NCBI GenBank assembly: GCA_046590195.1
Contig: JBKJTP010000012.1
Coordinates: forward strand, 1 to 29,590
Length of the DNA stretch: 29,590 bases
Direction of reading: 5' to 3'
From: JBKJTP01 sp046590195
GTDB taxonomy: Bacteria; Bacteroidota; Ignavibacteria; Palsa-1295
The position numbers were made by a program, and so were the translations under genes. The number at the start of each line of letters is the position of its first letter. Positions within the stretch are counted from its first letter, which is position 1. Shown one piece after another: positions 16,031-23,339 of the stretch. Under the pieces are notes generated by a model. The model made no database searches, had not been told where the DNA came from, and saw only the letters and a program-made list of their open reading frames with translations.

Positions 16031-16690
16031 TCAACGATGGCAGGTTGAGCAGCTGGTCAACAACTCTGTTGACTTGATATTATAGAGCTTTGCCAATTGC
16101 TTACCTTGCTCCTCTTGATCTCCGGTAGGCTTGTAGCCCATCGTGTAGATCTCAGACAATGGGCGAAGGTTCTTCTCCGGATTGCGGTGGCAATCGAGAC
16201 ACCACTCCATATTCAGTGAAGAAACCTGCATCATCAACGGCATACGGTCAACGCGGCCGTGACAGCTTTCGCAGCCTACGCCCTTGTTAACGTGAATGCT
16301 ATGATTGAAATAGACGAAATCGGGGAGATCGTGGACACGCGTCCAGCGGATCGGCTTATTATTCTTAAAGCTGGCGCGAACTGGCTCGAGATATGGGCTT
16401 TCAGCCCATAACTGCGAATGGCAGTTCATGCAGGTCTGGCTCGGAGGAATACCTGCAGAACTCGATTTCTCGACCGCTGTATGGCAGTAACGGCAATCGA
16501 TCCCGGCATCGCCGACGTGATGCTTGTGGCTAAATTGTACCGGCTGCTCCTTCGCGCTGAACGCACCTGTGACGTAGTCGGAGCGGTTAACTTCGAGCAA
16601 CAGGTAGACAATGAAACCGACGAGGAGCAGGGCGCCGAAAAGACTAGCCTTGGCGAGGTAGTTTGTGCTGCGGTGAAATATCTGGGCCAT
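16031..16690 (-). CDS. actA: Alternative complex III pentaheme cytochrome c ActA
   Basis: A 219-residue protein with one N-terminal membrane helix (about 14-33) and a periplasmic part carrying five CxxCH heme sites: C66-H70, C87-H91, C140-H144, C164-H168 and C214-H218. The last heme motif sits right at the C-terminus. This number and the N-terminal anchor match ActA of ACIII. It is the first gene of the operon; upstream lies the 576-bp divergent regulatory region. No clear Shine-Dalgarno sequence is present, and the 20 bases before the start are AT-rich. The next gene, actB, begins 61 bases after the stop. Confidence 0.95.
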   Translation of the reverse strand: MAQIFHRSTNYLAKASLFGALLLVGFIVYLLLEVNRSDYVTGAFSAKEQPVQFSHKHHVGDAGIDCRYCHTAVEKSSSAGIPPSQTCMNCHSQLWAESPYLEPVRASFKNNKPIRWTRVHDLPDFVYFNHSIHVNKGVGCESCHGRVDRMPLMMQVSSLNMEWCLDCHRNPEKNLRPLSEIYTMGYKPTGDQEEQGKQLAKLYNIKSTELLTSCSTCHR

Positions 16691-16784
16691 TGGCCTATTT
16701 TTATTTCAACTCAATTGACCCGGACAACGATGTGGGCCGTGACTTTGGGACGAACCCGCGAGAAGGGTGATGTTCTCCTGCGAG

Positions 16785-16816
16785 CAATTGCAGATCAATA
16801 ACAACTTCTGCGATTG
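16785..16816. promoter_or_regulatory. 10-bp inverted repeat upstream of actA
   Basis: CAATTGCAGA (16785-16794) and TCTGCGATTG (16807-16816) pair with one mismatch across a 12-base spacer, about 95 bases upstream of the actA start. The geometry fits a dimeric regulator site or an RNA hairpin. No regulator can be named. Confidence 0.4.
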
Positions 16817-16963
16817 TCGGCACTGGAGTTGTGGCACTTGGACACAGTTCCACTGCTGACATGGGGACAGGCGGCCCGAAGGAACGCCTTGCAGCCGAAA
16901 TTTACGATCCTACTTCTGTGCACTTGCCGATTGTCGCAAAAGCGAGCGGGGTGAATGGCCCCG

Positions 16964-16996
16964 TGCTGGGTGTGTACACCCTTGCTGGGTGGGTAC
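16964..16996. repeat. 14-bp direct repeat with an embedded perfect palindrome
   Basis: TGCTGGGTGTGTAC (16964-16977) recurs as TGCTGGGTGGGTAC (16983-16996) with one difference and a 19-base period, close to two helical turns. The first copy also forms a perfect inverted repeat GGGTGT/ACACCC (16968-16981). Just before it, CGGGG (16947-16951) pairs with CCCCG (16959-16963). Two same-face sites about 290 bases upstream of actA would suit an activator. Confidence 0.5.
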
Positions 16997-17091
16997 GATC
17001 AGGCGGCTAGTGAACTTAGCAGTACAAATATACGCACCATTGATCAGAAATTTTTGGAGCGTACGCAAAGTGTCGATCGGACCCTTTGCAA

Positions 17092-17109
17092 AACGTCGGA
17101 CGAGACGTT
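17092..17109. promoter_or_regulatory. Inverted repeat AACGTC-N6-GACGTT
   Basis: A perfect 6-bp inverted repeat with a 6-base spacer, overlapped at its right edge by the palindrome GTTCGAAC (17107-17114). It lies about 160 bases upstream of the DUF2007 gene. Possible operator; a 6-bp palindrome can occur by chance. Confidence 0.3.
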
Positions 17110-17266
17110 CGAACCGTACTACTTTTTTCTATTGCGGCCACTAACACTGCCATAATCCGCTTAGTTTTTCAAAAATCCTACAGCTGCCCGATTTTTGCAC
17201 TAAGATTATTCACATTCCCTCACTGTTCTCCCTTACACGTTAGGAGATCTCACTTACTATACTACC

Positions 17267-17542
17267 ATGAAAGACCTCGTACTTCTCAAGAGTTATCCAA
17301 CCGAGTTCGAAGCAGAGCTCGTCCGCACAAAGCTCGAGCGCGAAGGCATCGTTGCCATGGTGCAGGCCGAGGACCTATCGAACGTCCTCCCTTCGCTGGA
17401 CTATTCTAATGGCGTCAATGTCTACATCAACCCAGCCGATCTTGGTCGGGCCTCCGAGCTCGTCAACACGACAGACGATGACCTGACTGATGATATGGAC
17501 ACGACGGACATGACCGGGCAGCAGATCCCAGGCGACCGCTGA
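17267..17542 (+). CDS. DUF2007 domain protein
   Basis: A 91-residue soluble protein. Residues 1-70 match the DUF2007 (putative prokaryotic signal-transducing protein) pattern: LLKSYPTEFEAELVRTKLE, then a GI-V-A strand, and VYINPADLGRASEL. The fold is a small ferredoxin-like domain; its role is not known with certainty. The last 20 residues are acidic and Thr-rich, probably disordered. It is the first rightward gene after the act regulatory region and is followed by a strong terminator, so it is probably transcribed alone. Confidence 0.85.
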   Translation: MKDLVLLKSYPTEFEAELVRTKLEREGIVAMVQAEDLSNVLPSLDYSNGVNVYINPADLGRASELVNTTDDDLTDDMDTTDMTGQQIPGDR

Positions 17543-17612
17543 TGCTCTAGCCTCCGGACGGCCAGTGAAAAACCCTCGCGCTCTATAAAGAAGGCGACAC
17601 GTTTTTTCCCAA

Positions 17613-17636
17613 GCCCCCGTTTTGCCGGGGGTTTTT
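17613..17636 (+). terminator. Rho-independent terminator after the DUF2007 gene
   Basis: CCCCCG (17614-17619) pairs with CGGGGG (17626-17631) around a 6-base loop, followed at once by five T's. It ends the DUF2007 transcript about 70 bases after its stop and lies 79 bases before mdh. Confidence 0.88.
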
Positions 17637-17714
17637 AACGTTCACCGCCATCAAGCGCAACGATCCCTCTCTCAGGATTTGGGCACTGCGCATCATGACA
17701 CACTCATCTCACGA

Positions 17715-18638
17715 ATGAAGATCACCGTTATTGGCGCCGGAAATGTCGGCGCAACTACTGCACAGCGAATCGCTGATAAAGAGCTAGCACAAGAGGTCGT
17801 ACTGGTCGACGTCGTTGAAGGCATCCCACAGGGCAAGGCCCTCGATATGTGGGAATCGGCTCCGGTCGAAATGACCGACACGATGGTCATCGGCACCAAC
17901 GGCTACGAAGAGACCGCGAATTCGGACATCGTTGTAATTACTGCAGGGCTTGCACGCAAGCCCGGCATGTCGCGCGATGATCTTCTCGCAAAGAATGCAG
18001 AGATCGTTGGCAATTGCGCGGCAGCTGCTTACGAGAAGAGCCCGAACGCGATCTTCATCATCGTATCGAATCCGCTTGATGTCATGACCTACGTCGCTCT
18101 CAAGCGTACAGGTCTTCCGCGCGAGCGCGTGATCGGTATGGCTGGCGTACTCGATAGTGCACGCTTCCGCTCGTTCATCGCGATGGAGCTGAACGTATCA
18201 GTTGAAGATGTTACAGCATTCGTACTCGGTGGACACGGCGACACGATGGTGCCGCTTGCACGCTTCTCCACTGTTGCAGGTATTCCGATCCCAGATCTTA
18301 TTCCGGCAGCACGCCTTGAAGAGATCATCACCCGCACACGTAATGGCGGTCTCGAGATCGTCAACTTCCTGAAGACCGGTTCGGCCTACTATGCTCCTTC
18401 AGCATCGACAGTACAGATGGTCGAGTCGATCGTCAAGAACAAGCGTCGCATTCTTCCTTGCGCTGTGATGCTTCAGGGTGAGTACGGCATGGACAACATC
18501 GTTGTCGGCGTACCGGTCAAGCTTGGCCGCAATGGCGTCGAGCAGATCATCGAGATCAAGTTGCTCGACTCAGAAGCAGCAGAGCTCAAGAAGAGCGCTG
18601 AAGACGTCAAGCTGAATATGGACAAGGTGAAGTTCTAA
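17715..18638 (+). CDS. mdh: Malate dehydrogenase (LDH-like, NAD-dependent)
   Basis: A 307-residue cytoplasmic TCA-cycle enzyme that interconverts malate and oxaloacetate. It begins with the Rossmann motif GAGNVGATTA (7-16). The flexible loop ARKPGMSRDDLL carries the two substrate arginines that distinguish malate from lactate dehydrogenases. SNPLDVMTY and GVLDSARFR follow, and the catalytic histidine lies in GGHGDTMVPL. The sequence strongly resembles the MDH of green sulfur bacteria. The frame extends upstream to a TTG in the preceding terminator, but the ATG at 17715 gives the normal family N-terminus. Its own terminator lies at 18664. The TCA cycle feeds electrons to the quinone pool used by the neighbouring ACIII-caa3 chain, though no operon link is seen. 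Confidence 0.96.
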   Translation: MKITVIGAGNVGATTAQRIADKELAQEVVLVDVVEGIPQGKALDMWESAPVEMTDTMVIGTNGYEETANSDIVVITAGLARKPGMSRDDLLAKNAEIVGNCAAAAYEKSPNAIFIIVSNPLDVMTYVALKRTGLPRERVIGMAGVLDSARFRSFIAMELNVSVEDVTAFVLGGHGDTMVPLARFSTVAGIPIPDLIPAARLEEIITRTRNGGLEIVNFLKTGSAYYAPSASTVQMVESIVKNKRRILPCAVMLQGEYGMDNIVVGVPVKLGRNGVEQIIEIKLLDSEAAELKKSAEDVKLNMDKVKF

Positions 18639-18663
18639 TTACTTCCCCGGAAGAATTGACCTG

Positions 18664-18696
18664 TAGACTGGAGCTCGCTCCGGTCTACTTTGTTTT
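18664..18696 (+). terminator. Rho-independent terminator after mdh
   Basis: TAGACTGGAG (18664-18673) pairs with CTCCGGTCTA (18678-18687) with one G-T pair and a CTCG tetraloop, followed by a T-rich stretch (CTTTGTTTT). Confidence 0.85.
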
Positions 18697-18836
18697 GGGG
18701 ACGCAATGGCCCAATCAGGTTTTTGGTTAGCTAGAATTAACCTTCTCCCAGAACGTGTTTACCACTCCGGCTGTAACTCCAGGCCCCAGGATTGGTTAGA
18801 ATAGAGACGATGTCAGCCCGCACGTCGCCTGATCGT

Positions 18837-18878
18837 CTTTAATACTTTAATACAAGTAGAATACATATCTTAAGACCT
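18837..18878 (+). promoter_or_regulatory. AT-rich leader with tandem CTTTAATA before the lipoprotein gene
   Basis: The octamer CTTTAATA occurs twice in tandem (18837-18852), followed by TAGAAT (18857-18862), a possible -10 element, 17 bases before the ATG. No good -35 box pairs with it. The region is much more AT-rich than its flanks, which fits a promoter of a non-classical type. The remaining stretch from 18697 to 18836 shows only a weak GGTTA/TAACC inverted repeat (18725-18742). Confidence 0.35.
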
Positions 18879-19652
18879 ATGAAGAATATCTATATCTTAG
18901 CCCTGGCAGCACTGCTCGGCGCCTTTACGCTTCAGAGCTGCTCCGAAGACACTGTCAATCCGCCTAGTGGCGGTGCGACCAAGATCACCTTCACGCAAGG
19001 GGCCACAGCGGAGTATAGCTCGACACAACTGGACACGGCTGAAAGCAATTTGAACAAATCAATGTCAGAGGGCCGAGACACGCTGGTTCAAACAACGCTT
19101 GTCACAAATCTTACCTATAGTGAGAAGACCGGAGTAACGATGAAGGCCAATCACTATCTCGCCAAGAATGAGCGCGATACCGCGTACTACTGGCAGGATG
19201 CTGACGACAACCTTTACATCTACAACTTTGGGCTCGATCTCGTAAATGGCCCAACAGCTCAGGCCATTCTCAACCAGCGCATCGACGCAGGCTGGGTGCT
19301 GGCCGCCAACATGAAGGCAAGTGCGAATGCCACATGGACCGCAGTTGATAAGCCAGTAACGTTAGTGAACCTTGGTATTACAGTTACGGTCAAAGATGTC
19401 GTTACAGCCAATGGCACGACTAATCTCGTTGTGGCCGGCAATACGGTAGCGACAAAGAAATTTACTCACGTCGTGACTGCCACCGCACCTCTTTTCGGAG
19501 AGCTCGCGAGTGCAGAGATCGAAGTCTATGTAGCAGCCGAATATGGCGGCATTGTGCGCCAGGTCCGGAAGGCTGCAACCTACACTCTTCCTGGACAGCC
19601 GAAGTCACGTGCGATTGGCACCGACCTTCAGTTGATGACTTACGTCAAGTAG
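18879..19652 (+). CDS. Lipoprotein of unknown function
   Basis: A 257-residue protein with a clear lipoprotein signal: MKN, a hydrophobic stretch, and the lipobox LQSC ending at C21. The mature part is Thr-, Ala- and Val-rich with alternating patterns that suggest beta structure (for example the stretch about 160-220). No known domain, cofactor motif or C-terminal sorting signal was recognised. It is probably anchored in the outer membrane or on the periplasmic face. It is a single-gene unit with an AT-rich leader and a strong terminator. The repeated use of Lys/Thr in the strands recalls secreted surface proteins of Bacteroidota, but no function can be given. Confidence 0.85.
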   Translation: MKNIYILALAALLGAFTLQSCSEDTVNPPSGGATKITFTQGATAEYSSTQLDTAESNLNKSMSEGRDTLVQTTLVTNLTYSEKTGVTMKANHYLAKNERDTAYYWQDADDNLYIYNFGLDLVNGPTAQAILNQRIDAGWVLAANMKASANATWTAVDKPVTLVNLGITVTVKDVVTANGTTNLVVAGNTVATKKFTHVVTATAPLFGELASAEIEVYVAAEYGGIVRQVRKAATYTLPGQPKSRAIGTDLQLMTYVK

Positions 19653-19671
19653 GCTTTGAGATGTGCACTAT

Positions 19672-19702
19672 CAAAAGAGGCGTGCAATGCACGCCTCTTT
19701 TG
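19672..19702. terminator. Bidirectional terminator between the lipoprotein gene and mutL
   Basis: A perfect 15-base inverted repeat, CAAAAGAGGCGTGCA (19672-19686) and TGCACGCCTCTTTTG (19688-19702), with a minimal loop. The A4 on the left and T4 on the right make it work on both strands. It ends one base before the stop codon of mutL, so it serves both converging genes. Confidence 0.9.
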
Positions 19703-19703
19703 C

Positions 19704-21677
19704 TTATTGATCTTTCGGTAGGTTCTCGACAGGCGATCTTCCGAAACGTCGATCGAGTTCATCGATCGCAAGCTTGATCACGATCGGCCTGCCATGCGGG
19801 CAGACGTATGGCATCTTCGTCTGGAAGAGCTGCTCGATCAAAACATGCATTTCTTCCTGGTGCAGTTTATCCCCCGACTTGATCGCCGCGCGACAAGCGA
19901 AGCTTGCTGCAAGCGCATCGCGGCCGGATAGCAACTTCGTCTCCCCAAACTCCTCATACGCTTCGATCACTTCACGAAGGATCGAGTCCTCCCTTCCGCT
20001 GCGAACGTCAGCAGGAATACCTTCCACAACGATAGTCTGTCCACCAAAGAAGCGAAGCTGGAATCCCATCCGCTCTAGCTCCTCAAAGATCTCACGAACG
20101 ATCGCCATCTCGCGCGGCAACAAGTCGATCGCTTGCGGAAAGAGAAGCTGCTGCGAGTACGGCGAATTCTCTTCGATCGACTTCAGTACACGCTCGTACA
20201 ATATGCGTTCATGCGCGACATGCTGATCGACGATCATCAAACCGCTCTTGATCTGAGAGAAGATATACTTGTTGTGTAGCTGCCAGAGCACGGGCTTATC
20301 CCTCAGCACTTCATTCGCTAATGAAGGCTGATCACCGGTTACGCGCTCCGTTGCGGGCATTGCTCGCTGAGGCAGCGTCGTTGGAACATCGGCCTCATTG
20401 CCGCGGAACAGATCCGGTGCCTTCGCACCGAAGAGACGCTCGAGTGTATTCATCGTCGGCACTTTACCGTCGCCTTGCCGAGGAGTTGCACTGCCGCTAA
20501 GCGAACTGCGGGGCGATGGCATCGGCGGCATATCGACTGCGAATCTGGAGACGCCACCATCGCCACGAGGCATCGCTGAAGCATCGGCGTGTTCGGGGAA
20601 TCGCATGCGTGCAATGTCCGAGTTCGAGTTAATGCCTTCGGGCATCGTCATCTCAGGCGCCAGTGCGCCGGTGCTCATCGTAAGCTGCGTCGCTTTTTGC
20701 AGCGCATCCTGAAGTGCATGACGGACTTCGTCGATCACCGACTTCTCGTCGTCAAACTTCACTTCGAGCTTCTGCGGATGAACATTGATATCGATACGTG
20801 ATGGATCGATATCGACAAAGATAAAGCTCGATGGGAATGCACCCTTCTCGATCAAATGCTCGTAGGAGCTAGCAACTGCATAGGACAATCCCTTCGAAGT
20901 AACAGGGCGGTTGTTCACGAAAAAGTACTGCTCCGTTCGGACACGCTTTACAAAACTAGGGGCCGACACAAAACCATGAATGTGAACGAGCGGCGAGACC
21001 TGCTCAACAGGGATCAATGCGTTGCGAAGTCTGCCACCAAAGATCTGCTCGATCCGCTCTGGCAGCGGACGAAACGCCGGGAGGTCAAAGATGCAATCAG
21101 CATCGGAGATCAGAATAAAGCGAACTTCCGGATGCGAAAGCGCGGCCTTCGTAACGGCATCGACGATGTGCTTGAACTCCGTCGCCTCGCTTTTCATAAA
21201 CTTGCGGCGGGCCGGCACGTTAAAGAAGATGTTGCGAATGCTGATCGCAGTACCTTCGTCACATGCGGTAGACTCGCACTTGCGAAGGATGCCGCCTTCA
21301 AGCTCGATGAGCGTTCCGAGTTCATCCTCTCTCCTTCTCGTACGCAATTCGAATTGCGAGACAGAAGCGATCGCAGATAGCGCTTCACCACGGAAGCCAA
21401 ATGTACGCATGCGTTCGAGATCTTCGAGCGACGTGAGTTTACTTGTTGCGTGACGCTCGATGGAAAGCTTCGCATCTTCGCGCGTCATACCGGTGCCATC
21501 GTCGATGATCTGGATGAGCGTCTTGCCCGCATCTTTCAAAACGATGGTGATAGACTGCGCCTTTGCATCAAGCGAGTTCTCGAGCAACTCCTTCACGACA
21601 GATTCAGGTCGTGTAACGACCTCGCCTGCGGCGATCTTCTGCGCAAGCTGAGGGGACAGGCGTTGTATGATTGACAT
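19704..21677 (-). CDS. mutL: DNA mismatch repair protein MutL
   Basis: A 657-residue GHKL ATPase with a C-terminal endonuclease domain. The N-terminus shows AAGEVVTRPESVVKELLENSLDA with catalytic E31 and N34, then DDGTG (59-63) and GFRGEAL (94-100). A variable, low-complexity linker (about 330-455) follows. The C-terminal domain has the endonuclease motif DQHVAHERILYE (484-495; the family consensus has DQHA), ACR (594-596) and CPHGRP (626-631). It is therefore an incision-competent MutL of the type found in bacteria that lack MutH. It starts 5 bases after the ftsY stop and is the last gene of the rsmE-oppF-pgsA-ftsY-mutL run. Confidence 0.97.
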   Translation of the reverse strand: MSIIQRLSPQLAQKIAAGEVVTRPESVVKELLENSLDAKAQSITIVLKDAGKTLIQIIDDGTGMTREDAKLSIERHATSKLTSLEDLERMRTFGFRGEALSAIASVSQFELRTRRREDELGTLIELEGGILRKCESTACDEGTAISIRNIFFNVPARRKFMKSEATEFKHIVDAVTKAALSHPEVRFILISDADCIFDLPAFRPLPERIEQIFGGRLRNALIPVEQVSPLVHIHGFVSAPSFVKRVRTEQYFFVNNRPVTSKGLSYAVASSYEHLIEKGAFPSSFIFVDIDPSRIDINVHPQKLEVKFDDEKSVIDEVRHALQDALQKATQLTMSTGALAPEMTMPEGINSNSDIARMRFPEHADASAMPRGDGGVSRFAVDMPPMPSPRSSLSGSATPRQGDGKVPTMNTLERLFGAKAPDLFRGNEADVPTTLPQRAMPATERVTGDQPSLANEVLRDKPVLWQLHNKYIFSQIKSGLMIVDQHVAHERILYERVLKSIEENSPYSQQLLFPQAIDLLPREMAIVREIFEELERMGFQLRFFGGQTIVVEGIPADVRSGREDSILREVIEAYEEFGETKLLSGRDALAASFACRAAIKSGDKLHQEEMHVLIEQLFQTKMPYVCPHGRPIVIKLAIDELDRRFGRSPVENLPKDQ

Positions 21678-21682
21678 CTGTC

Positions 21683-22678
21683 TTACTCCTTCACTTCTTC
21701 TTCAACCGTGTAGGACTCGCCCTGGAACATCTCGTCACCAAAGAGCGCCTTTGCAAACTGGAACGGCTCGAACGGCTGAAGGTCGTCGATCTTCTCACCG
21801 ACACCTATGAAGCGAACCGGGATCGGCATCTCATTCGAGAGCGCGATCACAACACCGCCCTTGGCTGTACCATCAAGCTTGGTTAGTATCAAGCCGGTCA
21901 GCGGTGCAACCTTAGAAAATTCTTTCGCTTGATTCAACGCGTTCTGTCCCGTCGTTGCATCGAGTACAAGGAATGTCTCATGCGGTGCATCAGGGATGAT
22001 CTTCTGCATCACTCGCGACATCTTCTCGAGTTCGGCCATCAGGTTCTGCTTGTTATGCAAGCGGCCTGCTGTGTCGATCAATACGATGTCTGCATCTTTA
22101 GAGACTGCGCTGCTTAGCGTATCATAGGCAACAGCAGATGGATCGGCACCATGATGCTGCTGCACGATCTCGACTCCTGCCCGATCGGCCCATACTTCAA
22201 GCTGTGTGTTCGCTGCCGCACGGAATGTATCCGCAGCACCGATCACGACTTTCTTTCCTGCCTGACGATAGTTATACGCAAGCTTACCGATGGTCGTCGT
22301 CTTGCCGACGCCATTGACGCCTACGATCATCATCACATATGGCTTTTTCCCGGCAGGTGATGAGAACGGATCTTCCGGCAACTTGTCCGAGTGCTTCGAG
22401 AGCGCACCCATGATCTCCTTGCGAAGTTCGTCGCGAAGTTCTTCAGCCTTCGACCACTTCAAGAGCGACATCTTGTTGAGCATGCGCTCCATGATCTGCT
22501 CGGTGGTCTTTACGCCAACATCCGATAGCAATAGCGTCTCTTCGATCTCACCGAGCAACGTGTCATCGATCTCGCGTGCCTGATAAAATACGCGATTGAT
22601 CTTACGTACGAATTCATCGTGCGTCTTGATCAGTCCTTCGCGAAGACGGGAGATCTTGAATTTATCGAAAAAGCCCAT
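21683..22678 (-). CDS. ftsY: Signal recognition particle receptor FtsY
   Basis: A 331-residue SRP GTPase that receives ribosome-SRP complexes at the inner membrane. The N domain (about 1-105) lacks the long acidic A domain of E. coli FtsY. G-domain motifs are G1 GVNGVGKTT (120-128), DTFRAAA (150-156), DTAGR (202-206), TKLDG (266-270) and the closing GVGEKIDDLQPF (292-303). A short acidic tail of about 20 residues ends the protein. The gene lies 37 bases after pgsA and 5 bases before mutL. Confidence 0.97.
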   Translation of the reverse strand: MGFFDKFKISRLREGLIKTHDEFVRKINRVFYQAREIDDTLLGEIEETLLLSDVGVKTTEQIMERMLNKMSLLKWSKAEELRDELRKEIMGALSKHSDKLPEDPFSSPAGKKPYVMMIVGVNGVGKTTTIGKLAYNYRQAGKKVVIGAADTFRAAANTQLEVWADRAGVEIVQQHHGADPSAVAYDTLSSAVSKDADIVLIDTAGRLHNKQNLMAELEKMSRVMQKIIPDAPHETFLVLDATTGQNALNQAKEFSKVAPLTGLILTKLDGTAKGGVVIALSNEMPIPVRFIGVGEKIDDLQPFEPFQFAKALFGDEMFQGESYTVEEEVKE

Positions 22679-22715
22679 TGGACTTACTTAGTGGGATCGG
22701 ATAGTGAGATGCAGC

Positions 22716-23324
22716 TTACGCCGAAACAGAATGCCCTGAGGAGGCTTGCTTCGAAGTTTGCTGCATAATTGCAAGAAGGCGCTGGCCGTAAACGAAAAGC
22801 GACAGGAGCATCAGCACTGAACTGAAGCCATGCATAAACCCTAAAAGGCCGCTCTCGGCTCCGAGCAAGGTCATGAAAACGGTCAGGGCAATGACAAGTA
22901 CTGCGCCCTTGCCAGGGTAATTTGAGGGAAGAACAACTTTGAATTTTCGCGTCGCCCAGATGCCAACGACGAGGATCAGGACATCACGCAATAATACTGC
23001 TAATACGAACCACAGCGGTAGCAAACCATTGAGCAGCATCACCAGTACGACCACGCCGACAAAGATCTTGTCTGCTACCGGATCGATGACCTTACCAAGC
23101 TCGGTAACATCATTGGTCTTGCGAGCAACGTATCCGTCGAGCAGGTCGGTAACGAAAGCTAGAAAGCAAATGACCGCTGCAGTGACATGATAGCCATTGC
23201 TTATGCAGATGCCTGCTGGGATCGTCATCAGCGCACGCAGTGCACTGATAAGGTTAGATGGCGTCCAGAGTTCGTTCTTGGCGCGGTACGCCTTCAGAAC
23301 GTCCGTCTCCGGCGCTTGTGCCAT
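22716..23324 (-). CDS. pgsA: CDP-alcohol phosphatidyltransferase, probably phosphatidylglycerophosphate synthase
   Basis: A 202-residue membrane enzyme with the complete catalytic signature: D60, D63-G64, A67-R68, G77, D81 and D85 in the DxxDGxxAR-x8-GxxxDxxxD pattern. Several helices follow. The family transfers a phosphatidyl group from CDP-diacylglycerol to an alcohol. PgsA (glycerol-3-phosphate acceptor) is the best guess from the length and the TPSNLISALR start, but the acceptor cannot be read from the sequence. It lies 15 bases after the ABC ATPase gene and upstream of ftsY. Confidence 0.88.
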   Translation of the reverse strand: MAQAPETDVLKAYRAKNELWTPSNLISALRALMTIPAGICISNGYHVTAAVICFLAFVTDLLDGYVARKTNDVTELGKVIDPVADKIFVGVVVLVMLLNGLLPLWFVLAVLLRDVLILVVGIWATRKFKVVLPSNYPGKGAVLVIALTVFMTLLGAESGLLGFMHGFSSVLMLLSLFVYGQRLLAIMQQTSKQASSGHSVSA

Positions 23325-23339
23325 GGTGTGGAGCGTTCG

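Larger units (their letters stand above)
16691..17266. promoter_or_regulatory. Divergent, gene-free regulatory region between actA and the DUF2007 gene
   Basis: These 576 bases hold no convincing gene. They must contain the promoter of the act-cox array (leftward) and of the DUF2007 gene (rightward). I see no clean -35/-10 pair for either. The act-proximal part has AT-rich sequence (16695-16708); several inverted and direct repeats lie further out (listed separately). The part nearest the DUF2007 gene is pyrimidine-rich with TATACT at 17258-17263, too close to the ATG to serve it as a normal -10. Confidence 0.6.

Noticed and set aside
17258..17263. TATACT as -10 box for the DUF2007 gene
   Set aside because: It is only three bases before the ATG, so transcription would start inside the gene, and no -35 box is present.
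17584..17589. TATAAA as an mdh promoter, making the hairpin at 17613 an attenuator
   Set aside because: No -35 element is found at the right distance. The hairpin is explained simply as the terminator of the DUF2007 gene.
17622..17714. Extended start of malate dehydrogenase at a TTG
   Set aside because: The TTG falls inside the terminator hairpin of the previous gene, and the family N-terminus begins at the ATG at 17715.
17715..18638. Lactate dehydrogenase in place of malate dehydrogenase
   Set aside because: The substrate loop has Arg in place of the Gln found in LDH, and the whole sequence resembles green-sulfur-bacterial MDH.
20856..21380. 174-codon open frame antisense to mutL
   Set aside because: The real gene on the other strand has all MutL motifs; the antisense frame shows no recognisable protein features.
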